From Butyrivibrio sp. WCD3002 (lineage in GTDB: Bacteria; Bacillota; Clostridia; Lachnospirales; Lachnospiraceae), in contig NZ_AUJO01000006.1 in assembly GCF_000424265.1 (NCBI RefSeq), positions 62,001-126,000 of the forward strand: a stretch of DNA of 64,000 bases, in the 5' to 3' direction. The notes under the pieces were generated by a model, which saw only the letters and a program-made list of their open reading frames with translations, did no database searches and was not told the origin of the DNA. Positions 41,832 to 50,781 of this stretch are shown here, piece by piece (positions within the stretch are counted from its first letter, which is position 1; every line of letters begins with the position of its first letter). Both the position numbers and the translations under genes were made by a program.

Positions 41832-43919
41832 TTATTGTATATGCTGTTCGAACCAGTTTGTTATCTCCTCCAGTCTTCTGATTCTGTGCTTCGGTTTTCC
41901 AGATCTTGAAAGCTCGTGGTTTTCACCATGGAAAACTATCATTCTGGTTTCCACACCTCTTACTGTCATAGCCTGCATCAGCTGCATCGCTTCGGGAAGC
42001 GGGCATCTGTAATCCTGATCACTGTGCAGGAAAAGAATGGGTGTCTTGGCATTTTCCACATATTTTAGAGGTGAATATTTCCATAAAATCTCAGTATGAT
42101 CTGTGTCGAACCACTTTCCAAACTCTGCTCCGCACTGGTCGGGTCCAAAATAAGGACCGATATCGCTGATATAGCTCATGGAAATCCAGTTGGAAATTGA
42201 TCTCTGGCTGGCTGCACAGCAGAATCTGTCAGTGTGTGTAACAATCCAGTTGGTCATAAAGCCGCCGTAGGATCCGCCTGTTTCGCAGACTTTATCCTTA
42301 TCGATGGCAGGATATTTTTCCAAAACAGCATCAACGAAATCCATAAGATTCTTAAAATCAGTTCCGCCGTAATCGCCGCGAATATCGGCAAAATCGTCAC
42401 CTCTTCCATCGCTTCCCTTGATGTTGGTGAACATTACAACAAAGCCCTTTGCTGCCCACACCTGCATCTCGTGGAAAAAGCCCTCGGAATAAACGCATCT
42501 TGGACCGCCGTGGATATCTAAAACAGCGGGATATTTTTTAGCAGGATCAAAATCCTCCGGCAGAAGAACCCAGCCGTGAAGAACAAGTCCCTCAGATTCA
42601 TAGTCGATTCTCTGAGGCTCTGCCACATAAGTATCCTTCAAGGCTTCCTCATTGTGATGGGAAACCTGAGTAAGCATGGCTTTGGAGCCTGACGGCGTGT
42701 AGGTCCTCTGATCCTCTATTTCTACAGGTTCAAGGTCTCTCTTATAGGCAACATAAATCTCCGGCAGACTGTCAGGTCCTGTATAACCAAGAACAAATCT
42801 TCCAAAAACAATGTCGAAGAAATGTATATTACCGGGCATATCCAGTATTGTCTCGACTTTTCCTGTCTCCAGGGTAATTCTGGAAATTGCTGTGTGATCC
42901 TCTATAGTTGAAAGTGTATACAGGATGATATCCTCATCCTCCTTCAGAACTCTCGCCTGTCTTCCACCACCAAGGGCAACATCTCCGACAATACTGTTAC
43001 CGCGGGAATGGGTGGGCTCATAGCCCTCTATTTTCTTAAGCTCTCCGCCTTCAACCTTATAGAGATATGCGGAACCATTAAGCCCGTGATCTTTAAAGTC
43101 GTTTGCAAATACGTAAGCCTTGCCATCCTTTACAAAAAGTCCCTCAAAGCCCACATCGTGCTTGTCGTATAACGCAGTAATCTCATCCTTTTCCAAATCA
43201 TAAGCCATCAGATCGCAGAAAAAGTCAGGAATCTTTGAGGCCTTAGCTCCTGCAAAAACCACCTGGTCGCCATCAATCTCAAAATCATAGACGCTATAAT
43301 CAGGCGCTGTAATTCTCTTTAATTCAAACCTGTTTTCGGGCGCTTTTTCCGTATCATCTGTGGCTTTAATGATGAAAAGAGCATTTCTCTTGCCGTTTGT
43401 TACGCCTTGGCCGTTGAACCAATATGGGACCTCTGTGTAAACATCATAGTCACTCTCAAGGTTCTTTTTCTTCTCGTCCTGCTTCTTTTTGCGGGTTTCT
43501 TCATCATCAAGATATGCGTCCGGATCATTTTCTTCGATCTGAACAGTCGCAGCGTACACGCCGTCAGATACCTTCTTTATATCCCCCAGTGCAATGGGAA
43601 GCTTAGCCCAGATTTTTGCTTCGCCGCCATCAATTGAAATAGAGAAAAGCTCAGTATCCTCGGATTTTTCATCCTCTGGCTTTTTCCTGTTCAGAATAAC
43701 CTCGCTGTCGCTGTTCCAAAAGGCTACTGACGCATCTATTGTGGCTGTGAGCTGAAAAGGTTTATCCTCCTTAACTGCCCAGACATCTCTCTTATAGGTG
43801 TTTTTCTCTTTGTCAGCATAAGCCACGTTGTAAACGTAGGCTGTACCTGCGGGATTAAACACCGGATTTTCAGGGTATTTGTACTTTAAAATGTCGCCTA
43901 TCTCTACCTTTCTAGTCAT
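41832..43919 (-). CDS. S9 family serine peptidase (prolyl oligopeptidase/acylaminoacyl-peptidase)
   Basis: About 695 residues. The N-terminal ~430 residues are a beta-propeller with repeating blades (ISIDGGEAKIWAKLPIALGD, LEKDEITALYDKHDVG); the rest is an alpha/beta hydrolase. GGSYGGFMTNWIV holds the nucleophile Ser, LHSDQDYRCPLPEAM the Asp, and VFHGENHELSRSGKPKHRI the His. It has no signal peptide and is probably cytoplasmic, trimming short peptides. Start is uncertain: ATG 43919, or TTG 43925 with GGAGGG 7 nt upstream, both overlapping the end of the upstream zinc-ribbon gene. Confidence 0.92.
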   Translation of the reverse strand: MTRKVEIGDILKYKYPENPVFNPAGTAYVYNVAYADKEKNTYKRDVWAVKEDKPFQLTATIDASVAFWNSDSEVILNRKKPEDEKSEDTELFSISIDGGEAKIWAKLPIALGDIKKVSDGVYAATVQIEENDPDAYLDDEETRKKKQDEKKKNLESDYDVYTEVPYWFNGQGVTNGKRNALFIIKATDDTEKAPENRFELKRITAPDYSVYDFEIDGDQVVFAGAKASKIPDFFCDLMAYDLEKDEITALYDKHDVGFEGLFVKDGKAYVFANDFKDHGLNGSAYLYKVEGGELKKIEGYEPTHSRGNSIVGDVALGGGRQARVLKEDEDIILYTLSTIEDHTAISRITLETGKVETILDMPGNIHFFDIVFGRFVLGYTGPDSLPEIYVAYKRDLEPVEIEDQRTYTPSGSKAMLTQVSHHNEEALKDTYVAEPQRIDYESEGLVLHGWVLLPEDFDPAKKYPAVLDIHGGPRCVYSEGFFHEMQVWAAKGFVVMFTNIKGSDGRGDDFADIRGDYGGTDFKNLMDFVDAVLEKYPAIDKDKVCETGGSYGGFMTNWIVTHTDRFCCAASQRSISNWISMSYISDIGPYFGPDQCGAEFGKWFDTDHTEILWKYSPLKYVENAKTPILFLHSDQDYRCPLPEAMQLMQAMTVRGVETRMIVFHGENHELSRSGKPKHRIRRLEEITNWFEQHIQ

Positions 43920-44992
43920 TCCCAATTTGTAACCCTCCCTTTTTCAACGGTAATATTAAGTGTCTGGCCGCTCTGAATCTGTTTCCACCAGGATTCCTGA
44001 ATTTCGTAGGTCTCTTCCTTAGTTCTGTCCTTGAAAAATGATCTGTAATGTCTGATTCCTGTCATGGTGTACTTGGAATTGCGGCCGCTTTCTCGCTCTT
44101 TATCATTAAGTGTAATATCTGCCCAGTAGGGATTTTTGTCCTTACCTGTGGTGGTTTCCGTTCGCTCGTAGACCCACCTGTCTATGTCGTAATAATACTT
44201 GGTGTCGTAAACCGGCTCATCCCTGTACACAGGCTCTTCCTCTTCGTAATACTCCGTCGTGTAGTCAGTTACATAAGTGGAGTTCTCAGTAAAGGTTCCG
44301 TCGCCGTTATCCGAATAGCTGGTCTCATAGTGACCTCCGTCCGGAACCTGTCTGGATCTGGTGACTGTTTCATAATGATCCAGAACCGACTCATAGGTCC
44401 TGATCTCCCAGTTCGTATCCACAAGCCGGGCGCCGTTTGGCAGGTACCAGTCCGACTCCCGGAAGGTCTTGTACTCCTCGATTTCAATGGAGTTTTCCCA
44501 GGTCAACTCCTTGACGTCATAGGTGTAATCCCTTGGCTTTGAAATAAACAAAGATATCAGGTTCGATACAATTATCAGAAGAATGATTCCTGCAATTATC
44601 TTAAGTGCCAGTGAAGACTGCTTTATTTTGTCAAAAATCGACTGTGAATTAGAATTCGACGCCGTAATCTTATTAACAGAAGGCTCCGGCTGTTTAGGTT
44701 TTGGTGGATTCTTTAGAGAAAAGTAATCATCCTTACTTTCAGATTTAGGCGAGCCGCAGTTTTCACAAACAGTTTTTCCTGCTGAATTCAGGGCACCGCA
44801 ATACTCACAGTACCAGTCAGCGCCTACAACCTTATGACCGGCCACATATTCGACGGGACCGGATTTCATATAGAATTTTGTCTCTTTACCACGCTGCCTT
44901 CCGCAATTGGGACAGTCGTAGGTGGTTCCGGGGATACCTTTGCTGCCACAGGAAGGACAGTCCCAATATCCCATTACAATTTTATCTGCCAT
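43916..44992 (-). CDS. Zinc-ribbon membrane protein of unknown function
   Basis: 358 residues from ATG 44992. Two zinc ribbons: CPSCG (12-15)/CPNCG (27-30) and CEYCG (62-65)/CENCG (76-79). A Pro/Ser linker leads to one membrane segment (~128-150, SLALKIIAGIILLIIVSNLI), then a ~200-residue external domain rich in Glu/Tyr/Asp (EYYEEEEPVYRDEPVYDTKY), probably extracytoplasmic. No enzyme motif. The ribosome site GGGAG lies inside the terminator hairpin at 44996-45044. The stop codon overlaps the S9 peptidase start by 4 bp. Confidence 0.8.
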   Translation of the reverse strand: MADKIVMGYWDCPSCGSKGIPGTTYDCPNCGRQRGKETKFYMKSGPVEYVAGHKVVGADWYCEYCGALNSAGKTVCENCGSPKSESKDDYFSLKNPPKPKQPEPSVNKITASNSNSQSIFDKIKQSSLALKIIAGIILLIIVSNLISLFISKPRDYTYDVKELTWENSIEIEEYKTFRESDWYLPNGARLVDTNWEIRTYESVLDHYETVTRSRQVPDGGHYETSYSDNGDGTFTENSTYVTDYTTEYYEEEEPVYRDEPVYDTKYYYDIDRWVYERTETTTGKDKNPYWADITLNDKERESGRNSKYTMTGIRHYRSFFKDRTKEETYEIQESWWKQIQSGQTLNITVEKGRVTNWE

Positions 44993-44995
44993 TAT

Positions 44996-45044
44996 AAAAA
45001 CTCCCTTCCAACCTCTTAAGTATAAGGGATGGAGGGGAGTTTTT
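44996..45044. terminator. Bidirectional terminator overlapping the zinc-ribbon gene's ribosome site
   Basis: A ~20-bp stem, AAAACTCCC and TCCA on one arm, TGGA and GGGAGTTTT on the other, with one mismatch, one bulge and T/A tracts at both ends. It follows the large flavoprotein gene (ends 45085) by 40 bp. In the minus direction the 3' arm GGGAGTTTTT is the ribosome site of the next gene (ATG 44992). Confidence 0.85.
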
Positions 45045-45084
45045 GAAGTAAAACACAGCAAAAATACTGCATTTATGAACTATA

Positions 45085-47898
45085 TTATTTCTTACCCGTA
45101 ACCTTGTTTACAACAATTTTTACAGCACGCTTTGCAGCGTAGGGACCAACCTTTTTAAGCTTATCCTCTGAGCGAACCATTGTGCTTGCTTCAGGGATAT
45201 CTCTTGTAAGGTGGATTGCGTCAAACTCACATTTTGTTGTACAAAGACCGCAGCCGATACACTTATTCTCATCTACTGTGGTTGCACCGCAGCCAAGACA
45301 TCTGTTAGCCTCAGCCTTAACCTGCTCCTCTGATAGAGTTAGTCTGAGATCCTCGAAGGTCTCCTTAGCGATTCCTGCCTTCTTGCCGGGAATCTGTCTG
45401 GGAGCGTTATCGAAGCTCTCAACAAGAATATCGTCCTTATCAAGCTCGATGAAGTCTCTTCTGTCTCTTGCAAGGTCAAGTCTGTTTCCGGGATGAACGA
45501 AACGATTCATGGAAACAGCTGCTTCTCTACCGCCTGCAATGGCATCGATAGCAAATCTGGGACCTGTAAATACGTCACCACCTGCGAAAATATCGGGCTC
45601 TGCTGTCTGAAGTGTAAGAGGATCGGCAATTACGCCGCCGTTGGGACGAAGCTCAACCTTTGTGCCCTTAAGGAGGTCAGCCCATACGATTGACTGTCCG
45701 ATTGAGAGAAGCACGTTCTCGCAGTTGATTGTGATAGTGTCATTCTCATCATACTGAGGATTAAATCTTCCGTCAGCGTCCTTAACTGAAGTACACTTCT
45801 TGAAGATAACAGCCTTAACCTTGCCGTTCTCTGTAAGAATTTCCTTGGGACCATAGCTGTTAATGATCTCAATTCCTTCTTCCTTCGCCTCTTCAACTTC
45901 ATCCTTAGCAGCAGGCATCTCAGAAAGGCTCTCAAGACAAAGCATTGTAACCTTGGATGCGCCTGCTCTTACAGCGCTTCTGGCAACGTCGATAGCAACG
46001 TTACCGCCACCTACAACTACTGTCTCGCCATTAAGTCTGTTTGTATGATCAGCGTTGATCTTTCTAAGGAACTCAACACCTGTCTGAACGCCCTCAGCGT
46101 CCTCACCGGGTACACCGGCTTTTCTTCCGCCCTGACAACCGATAGCCAGGAAAAATGCCTTGTAGCCCTGCTTTCTAAGGCCTTCTATAGTAAGGTCCTT
46201 ACCAACCTCTACTCCGCACTTGAACTCGATACCCATCTGCTTCATTACGTCAATTTCAGCCTCGATGATGTCCTTCTCAAGACGATAGCTGGGAATACCG
46301 TTCATAAGCATTCCGCCGGGACGCTTCTCTTTTTCAAATACAGTTACAGGATAGCCGTCTCTTCTGAGGAAATATGCAGCAGCAAGTCCGGCGGGGCCAC
46401 CGCCGATGATAGCCATCTTGTAATCATCTGACCACATTCCGCCGTCATGCTTCTCGCAAAGAGGAATGTATCTCTCATCCTTGTTAAGATCCAGGGATGC
46501 GATGTATTTCTTAATCTCATCGATAGCAAGAGGCTGATCGATAGTGCCTCTTGTGCAGGCATCCTCACAACGTCTGTTGCAGACAGCGCCACAGATCATG
46601 GGAAGCGGGTTGTCCTGCTTTATAAGCTTAAGAGCATCCTCGTATCTGCCCTCAGCAGCCATCTTGATATAACCCTGAACTGAAAGATGCACAGGGCAGG
46701 CTGTCTTACAGGGAGCTGTTCCTGTTTCGTAACAGTTGATTTTATTGTCATCGCGGTAGTTATAATTCCACTTATCAGGGCCCCACTTCTGTCCGTCGGG
46801 AAGCTCAGCCTTGGGATATTTAACCTCTGTTCCGTCCTTTTTGCAGAGCTTCTGACCGAGCTTTGCTGCACCTGCAGGACAAACCTCAACGCACTTACCG
46901 CAGGCTACGCACTTACTTTTATCAACATGAGCGCGGTAAGCAGATGCTGAAAGGTTAGGTGTGTTGTAAAGCTGTGATGTTCTAAGAGCGTTACAAACTC
47001 CGGGAGCACAGTTACAGATAGCTACGATCTTACCCTCGCCGTCTATATTTGTGATCTGGTGAACATAGCCGTGTCTCTCAGCTCTCTCAAGAATCTCATA
47101 AACCTCTTCTTTTGTTACGTAGTGACCGATTCCGCGGCTGTCCATGTATTCAGCCATGTCACCCATACCGATGCAGTAATCTCCGCGAATTTCACCTGAA
47201 CCCTCGCCACGCATCGCCTGCTGTTTTCTGCAGGAGCACTCAGAAATGCCGTATTTATCATACATATCGATCCAGCGTGAAAGGTGCTCAACAGAAACCG
47301 ACTGGTTCTCTAAGCTGATTGCCTTCTCAACGGGAATTACGTGCATTCCCACGCCTGCGCCTCCGGGAGGAACCATCTGTGTAATTCCGCCAAGGGGAAG
47401 CTGTGTCATCAGGTTGAAAAAGGTTGCAAGCTGCGGAAACTCGTCTGTGAGCTTTTCCTGCATCATCATAAACTCAGCTGAGCCCGGAACGAAAATCGGA
47501 AGCTCGTACTGCTTATGCTTATCTTCAGTCTTTGCGCGGTTCATCTCGATAATACCGATCCACACAAGACGATCTACCATCTTCTGAGCCTCTTCCACAC
47601 TCATGTTGTTCATGGAAGCAAGCTCCTCAATACTGTACGGAACTCTTGTCTTCTTGAAATTCAGAAGGAACTTGACCTGAGCCTTATCAAGAATCATATC
47701 AAGCATCCAATACTCCGGATCTCTGTTATTGATCTTGTTAAAAAGTTTCTTCACATAGCGGTCGGTGATAAGTGTAGCCAGCTTAAGTACCAGCTTCTCC
47801 TTCTCCGGGTCCTCCGCCACGTAGTTGGGATCCTGCCAATAATCATTCTCATTGATCATGGGATCACCGATTTGCCATTCTTTGATACTGTTTCCCAT
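45085..47898 (-). CDS. Large Fe-S flavoprotein: ferredoxin domain fused to GltD-like NAD(P)-FAD oxidoreductase
   Basis: 937 residues. N-terminal ~350: a winged-helix-like region (VPYSIEELASMNNMSVEEAQ), then ISECSCRKQQAMRG and CNCAPGVCNAL, further Cys motifs. A 4Fe-4S site VDKSKCVACGKCVEVCPAGA lies near 330-350. Next is the GltD/DPYD N-terminal domain (ICGAVCNRRCEDACTRG, GRYEDALKLIKQDNPLPMIC), then FAD (AIIGGGPAGLAAAYFLRRDG) and NAD(P) (VVVGGGNVAIDVARSAVR) Rossmann folds, and a C-terminal CIGCGLCTTKCEFDAIH cluster. It transfers electrons between NAD(P)H and ferredoxin-type partners; the substrate is unknown. It is monocistronic or read through to the zinc-ribbon gene. Confidence 0.9.
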   Translation of the reverse strand: MGNSIKEWQIGDPMINENDYWQDPNYVAEDPEKEKLVLKLATLITDRYVKKLFNKINNRDPEYWMLDMILDKAQVKFLLNFKKTRVPYSIEELASMNNMSVEEAQKMVDRLVWIGIIEMNRAKTEDKHKQYELPIFVPGSAEFMMMQEKLTDEFPQLATFFNLMTQLPLGGITQMVPPGGAGVGMHVIPVEKAISLENQSVSVEHLSRWIDMYDKYGISECSCRKQQAMRGEGSGEIRGDYCIGMGDMAEYMDSRGIGHYVTKEEVYEILERAERHGYVHQITNIDGEGKIVAICNCAPGVCNALRTSQLYNTPNLSASAYRAHVDKSKCVACGKCVEVCPAGAAKLGQKLCKKDGTEVKYPKAELPDGQKWGPDKWNYNYRDDNKINCYETGTAPCKTACPVHLSVQGYIKMAAEGRYEDALKLIKQDNPLPMICGAVCNRRCEDACTRGTIDQPLAIDEIKKYIASLDLNKDERYIPLCEKHDGGMWSDDYKMAIIGGGPAGLAAAYFLRRDGYPVTVFEKEKRPGGMLMNGIPSYRLEKDIIEAEIDVMKQMGIEFKCGVEVGKDLTIEGLRKQGYKAFFLAIGCQGGRKAGVPGEDAEGVQTGVEFLRKINADHTNRLNGETVVVGGGNVAIDVARSAVRAGASKVTMLCLESLSEMPAAKDEVEEAKEEGIEIINSYGPKEILTENGKVKAVIFKKCTSVKDADGRFNPQYDENDTITINCENVLLSIGQSIVWADLLKGTKVELRPNGGVIADPLTLQTAEPDIFAGGDVFTGPRFAIDAIAGGREAAVSMNRFVHPGNRLDLARDRRDFIELDKDDILVESFDNAPRQIPGKKAGIAKETFEDLRLTLSEEQVKAEANRCLGCGATTVDENKCIGCGLCTTKCEFDAIHLTRDIPEASTMVRSEDKLKKVGPYAAKRAVKIVVNKVTGKK

Positions 47899-48036
47899 TT
47901 AGAAAAAAATCCTACCTTCCTAAAAATAATGCACTTTATCTTATCATAATTTCGTGTCCCAAATTGTCTGAAAATAGGCGGTTTTATGCGGCTTTCCGAA
48001 AAACCAAACACTTATTATCAATGAAATAACATCAAA

Positions 48037-48077
48037 AAAAATCGTCCAAGATATCGTTTCTATCTCGGGCGATTTTT
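48037..48077 (-). terminator. Intrinsic terminator, distal to the GNAT/DUF2156 operon
   Basis: A 17-bp stem AAAAATCGTCCAAGATA with partner at 48061-48077, two G-U wobbles, seven-base loop, and an eight-T tract in the minus direction. Part of the 300-bp gap 47899-48197, which holds no gene. Confidence 0.85.
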
Positions 48078-48137
48078 AGACAATTTGACGTATTGTTTTA
48101 ATGTTTAGTTTTCTTGAGACAAAAAAACCGGAATCCG

Positions 48138-48185
48138 AAAAAGTTTTCCATTTATGACTCACAGTCATATTTTGGGAAGCTTTTT
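48138..48185 (-). terminator. Proximal hairpin of the GNAT/DUF2156 operon
   Basis: Outer stem AAAAAGTTTTCC/GGGAAGCTTTTT (one mismatch, one wobble) and inner stem ATGACT-CAC-AGTCAT. It is 12 bp after the stop at 48198 and has a T run in the minus direction. It forms a tandem pair with 48037-48077. Confidence 0.7.
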
Positions 48186-48197
48186 CAATAATCTGCT

Positions 48198-48845
48198 CTA
48201 AACTTCCTCGCATATGTAGATTTTTTTCTTTTTCAGCCACAAAAGGGCTTCCTTTTCACCTTGAAAGCTCTGACCTGTCAATGAATTAAAGGCTTCAAGA
48301 TCGGTAATCTTCGCCATTATCACAGGATCATCAGGCAAAACCTCGCCATTATCCTGTTCTCTGAAGGCATCTTCTTTTTCCATCCTTTTGATGTAGACAT
48401 CATCTCTAACACAGTACATATCGTAATTTTCACGGATTTCCTCGTAGGAAGATATTTTTTCCAGAGCAAAATCACAGATTTTCTCAAAGCCCATCCAGGA
48501 ATAGATGGCTTCATCCACAGGCATCAGAAAAACAAGAGGTATCTTCTCATTTTTTAGGAGCCCCAGAGTCTTTTCAAATACCTTTGCCATCCGGCCTTCG
48601 CGGCGTCTTTTTTCTGTTGTGGCGACCGCAACTATGTAGTAGCTTTCAAAAATCGCGCCATCCAGAGAAATTCTGTAGGGATTAAGATGAAGCATGGAAA
48701 GGACTTTCCCCTCCTCCACATCAGCAATAATCCTGTTATCGCTGCATTTATCTTTGTAGTAATAATCTACGAATTCCTTTGGGTCCTCAAAAGCCTCTTC
48801 ATATAGCTCTCTTGTGCAGCTTTTTTCTGCTAATTCTGTAATCAT
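48198..48845 (-). CDS. GNAT family N-acetyltransferase
   Basis: 215 residues. The GNAT acetyl-CoA site is YYIVAVATTEKRRREGRMAKVFEKTL (the R/Q-x-x-G-x-G/A loop) and the second beta-bulge is FLMPVDEAIYSWMGFEKI. The N-terminal region resembles Eis-type acetyltransferases with a C-terminal extension; the substrate is unknown. The upstream DUF2156 gene ends 46 bp before it, and the two share terminators. Confidence 0.88.
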   Translation of the reverse strand: MITELAEKSCTRELYEEAFEDPKEFVDYYYKDKCSDNRIIADVEEGKVLSMLHLNPYRISLDGAIFESYYIVAVATTEKRRREGRMAKVFEKTLGLLKNEKIPLVFLMPVDEAIYSWMGFEKICDFALEKISSYEEIRENYDMYCVRDDVYIKRMEKEDAFREQDNGEVLPDDPVIMAKITDLEAFNSLTGQSFQGEKEALLWLKKKKIYICEEV

Positions 48846-48890
48846 TTATTCTCGAATCCTTTGATATTATGACCTTCTGCCATGATACTA

Positions 48891-49844
48891 TCAGGCGCTT
48901 TTACAAAACTGTCCCAGCTCTGCAGCCTTCTCGCAAACTCTGTATTTTCTGGCATAACCGATGGGATTATAGCTTTCCTTGGCCTGCCTTAATCCATCGA
49001 TTCCCATGTCATCCTCTCTGTTTACAAGCTTTGCATCTTCATAGGAATTAAGCAAAAACTGCTGATTTATCACCTGGTAAATTCCGGGAATCTCCGAATT
49101 TCCCTTCTCAATACTGATGACAGCCATTTTTTCTCTGCTGTTGTAGGATCCTATGGTAAATGCCTGCAAAATCTCATCGATGAAAATTCCACCGATCCTA
49201 TAGGTAACTTTATCGCAGTTTCTAAGCAGCTCTATAACGCCTTCTTCCTCAAGAATAAGAGTATCTTTGCTTTCAACACCCTCAGCCAGCCTCTTTTCGA
49301 TCCAGTTATTCATGAATTCCTCGAGGAAATACTCATCTACGCAGCACATGGTCTTATAATTCCATCTGCCTTCATATTCCTTCATAAACTTGTTTATAAG
49401 ATTTCTCTTTTTCTGGAATTTCTTGCCGGGAAGGGCTCTGAGCTCCTCTGCATCATAGAGGTAGTCCTTAAGATCAAACTCCTCCTCTATGATAAATCCG
49501 GGGTTGTCCAAAAGTCCCAAGGCCTTAAGAGCATCCTCATCAGCAAGATCAATTCTCAAGGGGCTTTTCAGCTCCTCATTAAAATACTCTCTTAGAGCGT
49601 CGAAATACTGGGGAAGCTTCTCTTCACTACAGTAAGGCATTGCCGCAAAATATCCCTTATCATCCTTCATAAGTACTAATGCGGCTTCATCCTCTACGTA
49701 AATCTCGGTATTATAAAGGTCTTTCCAGATAAATGTATCCAAAACCGTGCTGTCACAGGTTTTGTTATCTCTTAGTGCATAAATTTCGGCCAGCTTTGCA
49801 GCTTCTTCGAATGACGGTTTGTGAAATAATAATTTTTTACCCAT
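48891..49844 (-). CDS. DUF2156 protein (phosphatidylglycerol lysyltransferase-like fold)
   Basis: 317 residues from ATG 49844 (GGGAG 7 nt upstream). It is a double GNAT-like fold of the MprF C-terminal type: DNKTCDSTVLDTFIWKDLYN, LPGKKFQKKRNLINKFMKEY, FTIGSYNSREKMAVISIEKG and VNREDDMGIDGLRQAKESYN. There is no membrane part, so it does not have the flippase part of MprF. It is a candidate aminoacyl-transferase or similar acyl-transfer enzyme; substrate unknown. It precedes the GNAT gene in one operon. Confidence 0.88.
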   Translation of the reverse strand: MGKKLLFHKPSFEEAAKLAEIYALRDNKTCDSTVLDTFIWKDLYNTEIYVEDEAALVLMKDDKGYFAAMPYCSEEKLPQYFDALREYFNEELKSPLRIDLADEDALKALGLLDNPGFIIEEEFDLKDYLYDAEELRALPGKKFQKKRNLINKFMKEYEGRWNYKTMCCVDEYFLEEFMNNWIEKRLAEGVESKDTLILEEEGVIELLRNCDKVTYRIGGIFIDEILQAFTIGSYNSREKMAVISIEKGNSEIPGIYQVINQQFLLNSYEDAKLVNREDDMGIDGLRQAKESYNPIGYARKYRVCEKAAELGQFCKSA

Positions 49845-49954
49845 AAAAATACTCCCGGTATCAGTCGATAATTGCATTTTGTTGTAATAGATTGTGTACA
49901 ATCAATTTACTCCAAAATTCGCATTTTGTCAACTTGCCGGGAGTATCGTAAGTC

Positions 49955-50725
49955 TTACTTAAAACACTCGGGAACTTCCTTTATTCCTCTTGCCATGCAC
50001 AGCGCTGATGTGGGGCCTGTGTAGGAAAGAGGCTTACCTTCGATGTCAGTGATCCTGCAGCCAGCCTCTGTTGCGATCAAAGCTGCAGCAGCATAATCCC
50101 AGAGCTGCACTCTCATCTCAAAATACAGGGCAGCGGTTCCCATGGCTACGCAGCACATATCCCATGCGGCAGAGCCGGATCTTCTAAGATCTACGCAGAG
50201 AGGAAGAACCTTCTTAGCCAGTTCAAAGGTCTTGTCCTGAAGCTCGGTATAATACGGCGCTGTTCCGAAAACTGCCAGAGAATCCGAAAGTGGAGCCTCC
50301 GTTGACATTATTTTCTCGCCGTTCAGGTAAGCACCCTCTCCAGCTTTTGCAGAGAACACCATGTCATCATAGGGATTGTAGATTACGCCAATATGTGGCT
50401 TTCCATCCTTCAGAAGGCCTATTGAAACCACTGATGGTCTGTAGGCATAGATGAAATTGGAGGTTCCGTCAATGGGATCAAGCACAAAGCAGTAGCCGCT
50501 GCTCATCTTCGCTGTAAAAACATCCTGTCCGTCCTCTTCCCCAAGGAATGCTGCTTCCGGCATAACCTCTGTCAGCCTTTCAATTAAAAATCTCTGAACC
50601 TTCTCATCTGTCTCAGTGCAAAAGTTAGCGTGTCCGGATTTCTCCATGATCTTAGGGCGTTTAGCCGTAGTCATTATTGTTCCGGCTTCTTTTGCTATTT
50701 CAATTATCTGTTCCTGCAAATTCAT
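49955..50725 (-). CDS. Inositol monophosphatase family protein
   Basis: 256 residues, the family length. Metal-binding motifs are FLGEEDGQD, VLDPIDGTSNFIYAYRPSV and WDYAAAALIATEAGCRITD. The family dephosphorylates inositol-1-phosphate, histidinol-phosphate or 3'-phosphoadenosine; the exact substrate is not resolved. The start has TTATCATC upstream and no strong GGAGG. It stands between DUF2156 and CstA with ~100-bp gaps. Confidence 0.93.
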   Translation of the reverse strand: MNLQEQIIEIAKEAGTIMTTAKRPKIMEKSGHANFCTETDEKVQRFLIERLTEVMPEAAFLGEEDGQDVFTAKMSSGYCFVLDPIDGTSNFIYAYRPSVVSIGLLKDGKPHIGVIYNPYDDMVFSAKAGEGAYLNGEKIMSTEAPLSDSLAVFGTAPYYTELQDKTFELAKKVLPLCVDLRRSGSAAWDMCCVAMGTAALYFEMRVQLWDYAAAALIATEAGCRITDIEGKPLSYTGPTSALCMARGIKEVPECFK

Positions 50726-50781
50726 GATGATAACCTCTTATTATTCTAAACAATGATGTTTAGATTTTACTCCATTTGCCA

